From PALSA-243 sp963743705 (GTDB taxonomy: Bacteria; Acidobacteriota; Terriglobia; Bryobacterales; Bryobacteraceae): DNA of 64,000 nucleotides. Of the stretch, positions 18,232 to 26,728 are shown piece by piece. The stretch lies in contig CAVUQS010000011.1 in NCBI GenBank assembly GCA_963743705.1, positions 124,001-188,000 on the forward strand, written 5' to 3'. Below the pieces are notes generated by a model. That model did not search any database and had not been told where the DNA came from. It saw only the letters and a program-made list of their open reading frames with translations. Both the position numbers and the translations under genes were made by a program. The stretch's first letter is position 1, and every line of letters starts with the position of its first letter.

Positions 18232-19407
18232 TTGGGAACTACCGTAGGCATCGTCTCTGAGACGGCCCCTGGCGAGCGCCGTGTGGCGATAACGCCGGGA
18301 GCGCTTGCCGTTTTAAACAAGAGCAACGTCGAGATGTTTCTCGAATCGGGCGCGGGTGTGCGGGCGGGCATTCCGGACGCCGAGTACGCTGAGAAAGGCG
18401 TGCGCATCGCATCGCGCGAAGAGGTATTCGCCGCGGCGGAAGTGATTCTGCAGGTCCGCAGCCTGGGCGCGAATCCAGAGGCCGGGCACGCCGATCTGCG
18501 CCTGATGCGCGCCGGGCAAACGGTGATCGGCTTCGGCGAGCCGCTCACGGTGGTGGAAGCTGCGCGCGATCTGGCCGCGGCCGGCGTAAGCTTCCTCTCG
18601 ATGGAATTGATGCCGCGCATCACGCGCGCGCAGAGTATGGACGCCCTGTCTTCCATGGCCACCATCGCCGGCTATAAAGCGGCGCTGCTCGCGGCCGATT
18701 CGCTGCCGCGCATGTTCCCCATGCTGATGACGGCGGCTGGCACCATCGCTCCGGCGCGCGTGCTGGTCATCGGCGCGGGCGTCGCGGGGTTGCAGGCCAT
18801 CGCCACGGCGCGCCGGTTGGGCGCGGTCGTCAGCGGCTACGACATTCGCGCCGCGGTCCGCGAGCAGATCGAGAGCCTGGGCGCGCGCTTCGTGGCGCTA
18901 GATGTGGGCGAGAGCGCCGCGGAAGACAAGGGCGGCTACGCGAAAGCCATGGGCGAAGATTTCTACCGGCGGCAGCGCGAGGCCATGGCCAATGTGCTGG
19001 CCGAGCAGCACGTGGTCATCACCACGGCGGCGGTGCCCGGCAAGAAGGCCCCGATCCTGATCACCCGCGAAATGGTTCAGCGCATGATGCCGGGGTCGGT
19101 GATCGTGGATATCGCGGCGGAACGCGGTGGCAATTGCGAACTGACGCAACCGGGCGTGATCGTCGAGGAATACGGCGTATCGATCCACGGGCCGGTCAAT
19201 TTGCCATCCACCATTCCCTATCACGCCAGCCAGATGTACGGGCGTAACATCGCCACCTTCCTCAAGCACCTGATCAAAGACGGCCGCATTGCGCTCGACC
19301 TGGCGGACGAGATTGTGCGCGAAACGCTGGTGACGCAGGGGGGCGAAGTGACGCACCTGCGCGTGCGCGAGTTGATGGGCCTGCCCGCTTTGGCCACCGT
19401 GTCCTAG
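18232..19407 (+). CDS. pntAA: NAD(P) transhydrogenase subunit alpha part 1
   Basis: Soluble NAD(H)-binding domain (dI) of the three-polypeptide proton-translocating transhydrogenase. I chose the TTG at 18232, preceded by GGGGA, because the protein then begins GTTVGIVSETAPGERRVAI, the conserved alanine dehydrogenase/PNT N-terminus; length about 391. The Rossmann segment VLVIGAGVAGLQAIATARRL, the RQD-type loop region and GGNCELTQPG are present. It couples hydride transfer between NADH and NADP+ to proton flux with the two genes that follow. 18113-18231 is non-coding with an AT-rich TACACTATTAT patch that could be a -10 region. Confidence 0.93.
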   Translation: MGTTVGIVSETAPGERRVAITPGALAVLNKSNVEMFLESGAGVRAGIPDAEYAEKGVRIASREEVFAAAEVILQVRSLGANPEAGHADLRLMRAGQTVIGFGEPLTVVEAARDLAAAGVSFLSMELMPRITRAQSMDALSSMATIAGYKAALLAADSLPRMFPMLMTAAGTIAPARVLVIGAGVAGLQAIATARRLGAVVSGYDIRAAVREQIESLGARFVALDVGESAAEDKGGYAKAMGEDFYRRQREAMANVLAEQHVVITTAAVPGKKAPILITREMVQRMMPGSVIVDIAAERGGNCELTQPGVIVEEYGVSIHGPVNLPSTIPYHASQMYGRNIATFLKHLIKDGRIALDLADEIVRETLVTQGGEVTHLRVRELMGLPALATVS

Positions 19408-19415
19408 GAAACTAC

Positions 19416-19727
19416 ATGCCATCCGAACTGGAACTGAGTCTTTACGTGTTCATGCTGGCGACGTTCGTCGGCATGGAAGTCATCCGCAAGGTTTCGCCGC
19501 TGCTGCACACGCCGCTGATGTCGATCACCAACGCGATCTCGGGCATCTGCATTGTGGGCGCCATCATCGTGACGGAATCGGCGGGCCATTCGACATTCGG
19601 GCGCGTGCTGGGGTTCATCGCGGTGATGACTTCGTCCATCAACATCGTCAGCGGATTTCTCATCACCGACCGCATGCTGAAGATGTTCAAGAGACGCGAC
19701 GACCAGAAGGGGCCCGGTAAGCCGTGA
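19416..19727 (+). CDS. pntAB: NAD(P) transhydrogenase subunit alpha part 2 (membrane)
   Basis: A 103-residue membrane subunit carrying the first part of domain II. It has three to four hydrophobic helices: YVFMLATFVGMEVIRKV, PLMSITNAISGICIVGAIIV, and VLGFIAVMTSSINIVSGFL, with the SITNAISG motif that marks this family. Starts 8 bases after pntAA and its TGA overlaps the GTG of pntB by 4 bases. Length and gene order match the split alpha arrangement of Rhodospirillum and many Acidobacteriota. Confidence 0.95.
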   Translation: MPSELELSLYVFMLATFVGMEVIRKVSPLLHTPLMSITNAISGICIVGAIIVTESAGHSTFGRVLGFIAVMTSSINIVSGFLITDRMLKMFKRRDDQKGPGKP

Positions 19728-21097
19728 TCGTCCACCTGGTTCAATACGCATACATCGTCGCGGCGGCGCTCTTCATTCTTTCGCTCAAGTGGATGAACTC
19801 GCCGGTTACGGCGCGGCGCGGCGTTTTCGCAGGCGAAGCGGGCATGCTGCTGGCGATCGTCGGCACGCTGCTCCTGCACGACATCGTCAATTGGGAATGG
19901 ATCCTGGCGGCGTTTTTCATCGGTGCGGCCATCGGCGTCCCGTTGGCGTACAAGATGCCGATCACGGCGGTGCCGCAGCAGACTGCGCTTTCGCACGCCT
20001 GCGGCGCGCTGGCGGCCGCGATGGTGGGCACAGCGGAATATTATCGCGACACGCCCAGCCTGCACGGCTTCACCATGGTCGCGCTGATCGCGGAGACGCT
20101 GCTCGGCTTCCTGACGTTCACGGGCAGCTTGATGGCGGCTGGCAAACTGCAGGAAGTGCTGCCCACGCGGCCCATCACTTACCGCAACCAGAACCTCATT
20201 AACCTGACGCTGTTTACGATCGCGTTGGCGATCGGCGTACGGCTCATTTTCGTTCCCACCGATACCTACCTGTTCCCGATTTTCGCGGTGTTGGCGCTGC
20301 TGTTCGGCGTGCTGCTGATCATTCCCATCGGCGGCGCGGATATGCCCACTGTGATCGCGCTGCTCAACTCCTACGCCGGCCTTTCGGCGTGCGCGATGGG
20401 ATTCGCGCTAAATAACAAGCTCCTGGTGATCGCCGGCGCATTGGATGGGTCGTCGGGCTTGATCCTTTCCATCATCATGTGCAAGGCGATGAACCGCTCG
20501 TTCATCGACGTGTTGTTCGGCGCGTTCGGGCAGGCGCAGGTCGCGAAGGCCGGCACGGCGCCACGCAACGTGCACAGCGCGAGCCCGGAAGAAGCCGCGC
20601 TGATTCTGGAATCGGCCTCCAGCGTGATCATCGTTTCCGGGTACGGCTTGGCCGTCGCGCAGGCGCAGCACAAGCTGCGCGAGTTGTTCGACATCCTTAC
20701 GCGCCGCGGCGTGGACGTAAAGTTCGCGATTCATCCGGTGGCCGGACGCATGCCCGGGCACATGAACGTGCTGCTGGCGGAAGCGGACATCCCCTACGAC
20801 CGTTTGTATGAGATGGATGACATCAACTCCGATTTCGCGCAGTGCGACGTGGCGCTGGTGATCGGCGCCAACGACGTGGCGAATCCCGGCGCGCGCAAGG
20901 ATAAAGACAGCCCCATTTACGGCATGCCGATTCTCGATGTCGACCGCGCGCGCACCGTGATGGTGATCAAGCGCTCCATGAGCCCCGGTTTCGCCGGCAT
21001 CGATAACGAGTTATTCTACATGGACAAGACGCTGATGCTGTTCGGCGATGCCAAGGCGTTCGTTTCGGAAATCGTAAAAGAACTGCCCGCGGCGTAA
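19724..21097 (+). CDS. pntB: NAD(P) transhydrogenase subunit beta
   Basis: A 457-residue subunit with about nine N-terminal membrane helices (about 1-260) and the NADP(H)-binding domain III at the C-terminus. Domain III begins SVIIVSGYGLAVAQAQHKL (the GYGLAVAQAQ nucleotide motif) and contains HPVAGRMPGHMNVLLAEA, LVIGANDVANPGA, and VIKRSMSPGFAGIDNELFY, all diagnostic for PntB. With pntAA and pntAB it forms an energy-linked NADPH generator in the inner membrane. GTG start coupled to pntAB. Confidence 0.97.
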   Translation: MIVHLVQYAYIVAAALFILSLKWMNSPVTARRGVFAGEAGMLLAIVGTLLLHDIVNWEWILAAFFIGAAIGVPLAYKMPITAVPQQTALSHACGALAAAMVGTAEYYRDTPSLHGFTMVALIAETLLGFLTFTGSLMAAGKLQEVLPTRPITYRNQNLINLTLFTIALAIGVRLIFVPTDTYLFPIFAVLALLFGVLLIIPIGGADMPTVIALLNSYAGLSACAMGFALNNKLLVIAGALDGSSGLILSIIMCKAMNRSFIDVLFGAFGQAQVAKAGTAPRNVHSASPEEAALILESASSVIIVSGYGLAVAQAQHKLRELFDILTRRGVDVKFAIHPVAGRMPGHMNVLLAEADIPYDRLYEMDDINSDFAQCDVALVIGANDVANPGARKDKDSPIYGMPILDVDRARTVMVIKRSMSPGFAGIDNELFYMDKTLMLFGDAKAFVSEIVKELPAA

Positions 21098-21107
21098 GGA
21101 GAGGTTT

Positions 21108-21605
21108 ATGCGAAGAGGGCTTGCCGTCTTGGCGGCGCTCGCGTGGCTGGGGCCGGTACACGCTGGTGATTTCGATTCCATCGATAGCATCACGCGCGCG
21201 GTTTACGATTCCATTTCCGGCCCTGCGGGCCCACGCGATTGGGTGCGATTCAAGGCGCTCTTCGCCGATGGCGGCCGCCTGATTTCGATGCGCACCGTGA
21301 ACGGCGTGTCCACGCCATCGGTAATGACGCCCGACGATTATGCAACGCGCGCGGGCGCGAACTTCGACAAAAACCCGTTCTACGAGGTGGAAGCCGCTCA
21401 CCGCATCGAGACCTTCGGCGCCATCGCGCACATTTTCAGCACCTACGAATCGCGGCGCGCTCCCGGCGACAAGCCCTTTGCGCGCGGCGTCAACAGCTTC
21501 CAGTTGGTGAAGACCGCCCAAGGCTGGAAAGTCATGACGATTCTGTGGGATTCCGAGCGTGAAGGGAACGCCATACCGGAAAAATATCTGACTTCGAGCA
21601 AATAG
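21108..21605 (+). CDS. Exported SnoaL/NTF2-like protein of unknown function
   Basis: A 165-residue protein with a signal peptide (RRGLAVLAALAWLGPVHA) and one alpha+beta domain. The features WVRFKALFADGGRLISM, NPFYEVEAAHRIETFGAIAH, FSTYESRR and FQLVKTAQGWKVMTILWD fit the SnoaL-like/NTF2 cone fold. Such proteins are diverse binders or small enzymes; no function is evident. AAGGAGAGG lies 5 bases before the ATG. It follows pntB by 10 bases and may be read through from the pnt operon. Confidence 0.75.
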   Translation: MRRGLAVLAALAWLGPVHAGDFDSIDSITRAVYDSISGPAGPRDWVRFKALFADGGRLISMRTVNGVSTPSVMTPDDYATRAGANFDKNPFYEVEAAHRIETFGAIAHIFSTYESRRAPGDKPFARGVNSFQLVKTAQGWKVMTILWDSEREGNAIPEKYLTSSK

Positions 21606-21637
21606 CGGGAAGAATCGGCGGCGCCGGAGCGTCAAAC

Positions 21638-22204
21638 TTGATCACGATGGTGCTGGAGCATTCCGAAAAGGAACTGGTCGAAGCCTGCCGGCGCGGCGAA
21701 CGCGATGCGTTTCGCGAGCTTTTCGAAATGCACCGCGACCGCGTCTATTCCATCGCGCTGCGTTATTCGGGCGATGAATCGGTCGCCATGGATGTCGCGC
21801 AGGATACGTTCCTCAAGCTTTTCGCTTCCATTCAGGACTTCCGCGGCGAAGCGGCGTTTCAAACGTGGATCTATCGCTTGGTCGTGAATAGCTGCTTCGA
21901 TCACCAGCGTCGCGCCAAACGGCTCACGCCGCTGGCGGACCGTTTGCTTTCCACTCTGCGTGCCCCGGCGGATGCCCTGGCCGATATGCTCCGCTCGGAA
22001 GTGCGGATGAGCGTGCGCGAAGCGGTGGAGCATCTTTCACCCACGTTGCGAATGGCGATCGTACTGCGTTACACCGAAGGCCTCTCCTACGAGGAAATGG
22101 CGGCGGCGCTGAACTGCTCGCCGGGCACCGTGGCGTCGCGCCTGAACCGCGCGCATAAATCGCTGGAGCGCAAACTGGCCCACCTGGGAGGCTACCGTGT
22201 CTGA
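21638..22204 (+). CDS. ECF-type RNA polymerase sigma factor
   Basis: A 188-residue extracytoplasmic function sigma factor. Region 2 reads FRELFEMHRDRVYSIALRYS, MDVAQDTFLKLFASI and FQTWIYRLVVNSCFDHQRR; region 4 reads LSPTLRMAIVLRYTEGLSYE and NCSPGTVASRLNRAHKSLER, the helix-turn-helix that reads the -35. TTG at 21638 or ATG at 21647 may be the start. The next gene overlaps by 8 bases and looks like its membrane anti-sigma factor. Confidence 0.93.
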   Translation: MITMVLEHSEKELVEACRRGERDAFRELFEMHRDRVYSIALRYSGDESVAMDVAQDTFLKLFASIQDFRGEAAFQTWIYRLVVNSCFDHQRRAKRLTPLADRLLSTLRAPADALADMLRSEVRMSVREAVEHLSPTLRMAIVLRYTEGLSYEEMAAALNCSPGTVASRLNRAHKSLERKLAHLGGYRV

Positions 22205-22748
22205 TTGGCTGGAATTGGAATTGGCCGACCGCCTTGCGCCGGTGAGCGCTCCGGAAGCCCTCTGGGTGCGCGTGCAGCGGCCGCGCGTGGCCGCGCAATC
22301 CAGCGCAAGACCGTTCCCGCGCCGGGTCTTAATCGGTGTGGGCGCGCTTGCGGCGGCAGCGATCGTCGCGCTTGCGTTGGCAGTGCCTTCCCCAGGCATG
22401 AGCGAGATGGCGGCCGCGGAATTGGCTGCCAACCGCCCCGCCGATTTTCGATCCTCCGACCCGAACGCCATCGCCCACTGGCTGCGCGCCAACGCGGGTG
22501 TGAACGTCTCGATTCCCCCGGCGACCAAAGTCGAATTGACCGGTGCGCGCGTGAAGGGCGGCGTCGGCGAGGTGCTGTATCGCGTCGAGGGACGCGATGC
22601 CGTGCTGCTGGTGGCGCGGAGCAATGCGCCGCGCGAAGCTACGCAGCATGGGCGATCCACTTGGCAGGCGCATGGGCAAATCTACGCCTTGGCTTTTGCC
22701 GACACGGCGCAGTCGCGTTTGGCTTGCCAGTTGTGCCACGCCGATTGA
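22197..22748 (+). CDS. Putative membrane anti-sigma factor with C-terminal CxxCH
   Basis: A 183-residue protein translationally coupled (GTG at 22197, 8-base overlap) to the ECF sigma gene. The N-terminal 40 residues would be cytoplasmic (WLELELADRLAPVSAPEALW), a single membrane helix covers about 43-65 (RRVLIGVGALAAAAIVALAL), and the rest would be periplasmic. No zinc-binding HxxxCxxC anti-sigma domain is present in the N-terminal part. The last residues are ACQLCHAD, a CxxCH that could bind haem or metal or form a disulfide. The anti-sigma assignment rests on position and topology, not on a recognised domain. Confidence 0.6.
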   Translation: MSDWLELELADRLAPVSAPEALWVRVQRPRVAAQSSARPFPRRVLIGVGALAAAAIVALALAVPSPGMSEMAAAELAANRPADFRSSDPNAIAHWLRANAGVNVSIPPATKVELTGARVKGGVGEVLYRVEGRDAVLLVARSNAPREATQHGRSTWQAHGQIYALAFADTAQSRLACQLCHAD

Positions 22749-22766
22749 GCCTCTTAACATGGTTGT

Positions 22767-24542
22767 TTGAAAGATTCCCCCCGTAAAAAGCCGGATCAGC
22801 GGCTCGCCGCGCTTGGTCTCTTCTGCATCGGCGTCTACTTCTATCGCCTGACGCGCCCCGCGCTGCGCTCCGGCTTCAGTCCCGACGATTGCATGAACCT
22901 CTACCGCTCGTGGTATTTTCCGCTGGCGGATCTGTTCAAAGCCAACGTACTTTTCTTCCTGCCTTCGGATTTCATCCGGCCCATGGGCTCGGTTTGGTAT
23001 CGCGCCATCTATTACTTCGCGGGCTTCCGGCCAGCCCCGTTCCATGCCGTGGAATTCGTGTTCCTATTGGCCAACATTGCGCTCGTCTACCTGCTGGCGC
23101 GGCGGTTGGCCGATTCGCGATTCGCCGGCCTGGTCACGGCGCTCCTCTTCGCATATCAGGAACGTTGGGCGTCGCTCTATTTCGACACGGGTTACGTGTA
23201 CGACGTGCTGTGCGGTTTCTTCCTCTTCGCCGCATTGCTGCTCTATGTGCGGACCCGCCAGAGCGGACGAACGCCGAGGGCATTGGAAACCGCCGCCGTG
23301 TTGGCGCTCTTTATCTGCGCCCTGAACTCGAAAGAAATGGCCGTGGCGCTGCCGGTCGTGGTGGCGTTGTACGAAGTCCTGTGGCAGAAGCGCCGGTATT
23401 GGACGGCGACGGCCATTACGGCGCCGATGACGGCAGCCTTCATCGTGGGCCGTGCCATGACTCTCACGTCCAACGCCGCCTATAAGCCGCAATACAGCTG
23501 GACGCGGTTGATGGAGACCAGTTCGCATTTTCTCAGCGAACTCAGCGGCGGCCACGAATGGTTCGCGCCCTGGGGCGTGGTCGTGTTAGTCGCGGCGTTG
23601 TTGGCCGTGGCGCTGGGTGCGCGCTCGGCGTCAATGATCTACGCTTGGGGATTCACGATAGCGGCGGCCTTGCCCATCGCGTTCGTGCCCCCGCGCGGCG
23701 GCTCGCAATATTACATCCCGCTCTTCGGTTGCGCTCTGTATGTGGGAAGCTTGCTGGCGCTGCTCGGTCAGCGATTGGCCCGAATGGAACGTACTCCGGC
23801 CTGGGCGGTCCGGGCCGCGGCCGCCTGCACCCTTCTGGCGATCGCATGGCCGATATACTCGCATGGCAAGTATGTCGCCTTGCGCGGCATCACCAGCATC
23901 ACCGAGGAATCGCCGTTGGTGATGTCGGTGGCGGCGCGCCTGCGCCAATTGCATCCCACGTTGCCCAGCGACGCCCGTCTGGTATTCCTGAACGATCCCA
24001 TCTACGCCAATGTCGAGGACCTGCTCTTCATCGTGCGGCTGGCCTACCGCGACCGCACCATCGAGGTGGAACGCGTCAAGCGCACGCAAGCCCCGCCCAC
24101 CGGGCGCCAGATGCAGGCCTACGACGGCGTCTTCGACTACGGACCGCAGGGATTGACGGAAGTCACACGTCCGCCGCTCAATCTGCATCCGCGCATCCAG
24201 GCTTTCTTCGATGCCGATTGGCAGCCGATCACCGCCACTCACATGGCGAAGCCCGGCTCGCGGGTGATTGCGTATGTCTCGGATCTTGGTCCGACGAGGC
24301 CCGAGGTAGCGCCCGGTTCCCCGTTCCCGCGCGACCCGCTGGCGACATCGTTAGTGCGGCTGCAAGCTACCGTAGATGGAAAACCAGCGCCTGTAGTAAC
24401 TCAATTGGGGAATCCCGGCGACGTCAATATCTACCGCGTCGACTTCGTGGTTCCCAAGGCAACTCGCGCCGGAAGCCTCAACGTGCAGATCGCCGCCGCC
24501 GGTTCATGGTCGCCGCCCGCGGCGCTCCCCGTCGCGCGTTGA
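22767..24542 (+). CDS. Polytopic membrane protein, GT39-like glycosyltransferase with TIGR03437-like tail
   Basis: A 591-residue protein with about ten hydrophobic segments from residue 13 to 380 and a soluble C-terminal part. The early loop RSGFSPDDCMNLYRSWYF contains the Asp pair seen in GT-C (PMT/ArnT-like) glycosyltransferases. Loops FDTGYVYDVL and ALNSKEMAVALP also suit that class, but no motif is decisive. From about residue 525 the tail (VDGKPAPVVTQLGNPG, VNIYRVDFVVP, LNVQIAAAG) resembles the end of TIGR03437 domains. The TTG start at 22767 is the first in frame; an internal ATG at about 22893 is possible but would remove the first helix. Convergent with the caspase gene. Confidence 0.65.
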   Translation: MKDSPRKKPDQRLAALGLFCIGVYFYRLTRPALRSGFSPDDCMNLYRSWYFPLADLFKANVLFFLPSDFIRPMGSVWYRAIYYFAGFRPAPFHAVEFVFLLANIALVYLLARRLADSRFAGLVTALLFAYQERWASLYFDTGYVYDVLCGFFLFAALLLYVRTRQSGRTPRALETAAVLALFICALNSKEMAVALPVVVALYEVLWQKRRYWTATAITAPMTAAFIVGRAMTLTSNAAYKPQYSWTRLMETSSHFLSELSGGHEWFAPWGVVVLVAALLAVALGARSASMIYAWGFTIAAALPIAFVPPRGGSQYYIPLFGCALYVGSLLALLGQRLARMERTPAWAVRAAAACTLLAIAWPIYSHGKYVALRGITSITEESPLVMSVAARLRQLHPTLPSDARLVFLNDPIYANVEDLLFIVRLAYRDRTIEVERVKRTQAPPTGRQMQAYDGVFDYGPQGLTEVTRPPLNLHPRIQAFFDADWQPITATHMAKPGSRVIAYVSDLGPTRPEVAPGSPFPRDPLATSLVRLQATVDGKPAPVVTQLGNPGDVNIYRVDFVVPKATRAGSLNVQIAAAGSWSPPAALPVAR

Positions 24543-25700
24543 TCAGATTCCAGGCGTGATCCCCAAAATCACCGGAATCGCACCCTCGCTGGCGCTGAAA
24601 AACGGATGCTGCTTCCAGCCGTTAGCCGCCGCGTCCTGCGCCACGCGCGACTTCACATAATCGAACACTTTGTCGAGCGGCGCGTCTTTCTGGGTGCGCA
24701 AGCCTTCCAGCAAATAGTAAGTGAAAAGTCCGTGCCCATACTTCGGGCTCTCGTAGGAGCTCTCCTCCACCTGGCTCGCGCCCAGAATCACACGCCCCGT
24801 GCCCTCGCGAATACGATCGGCCATTTGTGGCGAGACCGAGGCCGGCACGGTGACGGTCTTGCTCACGGCGCCCTGGCTGTGGCAGGTGTCGAGAATGACC
24901 ACCGCCTTAAGCGCCTTTAGTCGCGTGCGCACCACGTTAGAGACCTCGACCAGAGGGATAGCGGTCGAATACAGCCCGTCTTCCGACTTGACGTCCGTGT
25001 CGAAGGTCACCATGTAGTTGGCGCCGGCGGTATCCTGATCTCGCGCCGTCCCGTGAGTCGCGATATAGATCACTGCCAAATCGTTTTCATTGGCTTCTCG
25101 CGCCAGCCAGTTAAGGCCCGCGCGAACATTGACGGTCGTGGCTTCAGCGTCTTCGATCAACTTCACGTGCGTGGGGTCGAAATGCCCCAGGGCAGGATCC
25201 TTCAGCAGCGCCGCCATCGACGTGGCGTCCTTATCCGTGAACTTGAGATTCAGCCGCGGATCGCGAAAGCTCGCGATGCCCACCACCAGCGCCCATTTCT
25301 GCGCCACGCCGGGCTTGCGCGTCTGCGCGGACTGCGGCGCCATCTGCACACCCCGAGTAGCAGGCGTCGCGAGATGAAACGGATCGTCGGCATTTCTCAT
25401 CGCCGCGGAGTTGCGTTCGCGCGCCTTGCCCAGCGAATACTGCGGATTGCCTTGCCCCAATTTGCGTTCGAAGACGGAGCGGTAATACCAGGCGTCGCCG
25501 TTTTCATCGCAGGCTTCTTCGGCTTGCTTGAGAAGCAGGATCCCATTGGAGAGATCGTCACGCGATGGCGTGGCGGAAACCAGTTCGAGCGCCCGAACCA
25601 CAAGGTCTTTCGAAACGCCGCACGATTCCTGCGCCGCTAGCGGGGAAATGGCGGACGCGGCGGCCAGCAGCACAGCCGCCAGCCGTGCCGGCACGGTCAC
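24543..25700 (-). CDS. Exported caspase-family (peptidase C14-like) protein
   Basis: A 385-residue exported protein: signal peptide 1-23 (ARLAAVLLAAASAISPLAA), a helical region to about 130, then a p20-like caspase domain (about 134-380). The domain starts KWALVVGIASFRDPRLNL, and the catalytic pair is His216 in VIYIATHGTA and Cys273 in VVILDTCHSQGA. DQDTAG and STAIPLVEV occupy substrate-loop positions. The family comprises bacterial orthocaspase-type cysteine peptidases, usually cleaving after basic or acidic residues. It is the last of three overlapping genes (GTGA overlap with the gene before it). Confidence 0.9.
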   Translation of the reverse strand: MTVPARLAAVLLAAASAISPLAAQESCGVSKDLVVRALELVSATPSRDDLSNGILLLKQAEEACDENGDAWYYRSVFERKLGQGNPQYSLGKARERNSAAMRNADDPFHLATPATRGVQMAPQSAQTRKPGVAQKWALVVGIASFRDPRLNLKFTDKDATSMAALLKDPALGHFDPTHVKLIEDAEATTVNVRAGLNWLAREANENDLAVIYIATHGTARDQDTAGANYMVTFDTDVKSEDGLYSTAIPLVEVSNVVRTRLKALKAVVILDTCHSQGAVSKTVTVPASVSPQMADRIREGTGRVILGASQVEESSYESPKYGHGLFTYYLLEGLRTQKDAPLDKVFDYVKSRVAQDAAANGWKQHPFFSASEGAIPVILGITPGI

Positions 25701-26728
25701 TTGGACGAGCCCTTCTTGGCGGGAGCCGGCGCGGCCAGCTTGCGGTAGTGTTCCAGCGCGATTTCGATCCGGTTCACAGGCTCGATGAAATACTTTTCGT
25801 GTGAGTTGGCTTCACCGGCCTTGCGGTAATCGATCACGGCCTGCTCGAAGTATTTCTTTGCGCCCGCCGGCGTCTCCGCTTTGTAGCCGAGCGCCTCATT
25901 GCCCACGCCGATGTTATACAAGCGATAAGAATCGTCATCGGCCTTCCCCAACGGAGTCATGGTCTCGAGGGCTTCCACGTATTTGGTCCATTGGCCGGCT
26001 GTGGCGAAGCGGTTGGCGTCGTCAAACGGTCCGCCGCGCGCCAGATTCACTTCCACGCGCTCATTGGTGTTGACCAGCCGCGCCGCGATGCGATCGGTCA
26101 TCCGATTCACGAGGATTTCCAGTACATCTTCCTTGGTGTGCGGCTCATCCGCGTCGTCGGCGTCCTGATGCTTGTGGCCAATCGGAATCTTGCTGATGAG
26201 TTTCTTGGTGCCGGCGATGGCGGCATTCACGTTGTTGAAGTCGTGATCGTATTTGAGGTCGATGGGCGTCGCGTCGATGAAGCCGCCGCCGCGCGTTCGC
26301 GCCTGATAAGACACCACCAGATGCCCGTTCACCTTGATGCCGGTTTGCTGCTGCTGGCCTTTAGTTTTGCCGGCAAGTGACGTTGTGTACTCGGGTGTGG
26401 CGTTGACGTAGCAATTCATCACGCGCACGGAAATCACGCTATCCGGACGGTCGGGATTCAACTGCAGGTCGTGATTGTATCGGACCAGCGCCGTCTCAAC
26501 CGTAGATTGCAACTTATCGGCGGCCAGCTTCTGGCAAGCGTCCGTGGCGCGTTCCGCGGCCGCCTTCACGCTGAACGAAGCCCCTGGTAGCTTCACTGCC
26601 GCGGGCAGTCGCCGCTCCAAAACAACCGAAGTCTTCCCGCCGAGCTTACCGCTGAAACCCTGCGCAAATGTGGCCACGGGAAGAACGATGGCCAGCGCTG
26701 TAGAAACCCAAGTGGAAGCCAGCCGCAC
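25697..26728 (-). CDS. Exported protein of unknown function, TPR-like C-terminus
   Basis: A 343-residue protein not assigned to a named family. It has a signal peptide (residues 1-22, ending VATFAQ), a mixed region of about 200 residues with VISVRVMNCYVNATPEYTTS and HLVVSYQARTRGGG, then a helical C-terminal part (RFATAGQWTKYVEALETM, LYNIGVGNEALGYKA, AKKYFEQAVIDYRKA) that reads like two or three TPR units. The tail is Lys/Pro/Ala rich. It lies between two exported proteins in a coupled operon with the caspase gene, so it may work with them at the envelope. Start GTG at 26728 shares a base with the previous stop. Confidence 0.7.
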   Translation of the reverse strand: MRLASTWVSTALAIVLPVATFAQGFSGKLGGKTSVVLERRLPAAVKLPGASFSVKAAAERATDACQKLAADKLQSTVETALVRYNHDLQLNPDRPDSVISVRVMNCYVNATPEYTTSLAGKTKGQQQQTGIKVNGHLVVSYQARTRGGGFIDATPIDLKYDHDFNNVNAAIAGTKKLISKIPIGHKHQDADDADEPHTKEDVLEILVNRMTDRIAARLVNTNERVEVNLARGGPFDDANRFATAGQWTKYVEALETMTPLGKADDDSYRLYNIGVGNEALGYKAETPAGAKKYFEQAVIDYRKAGEANSHEKYFIEPVNRIEIALEHYRKLAAPAPAKKGSSK

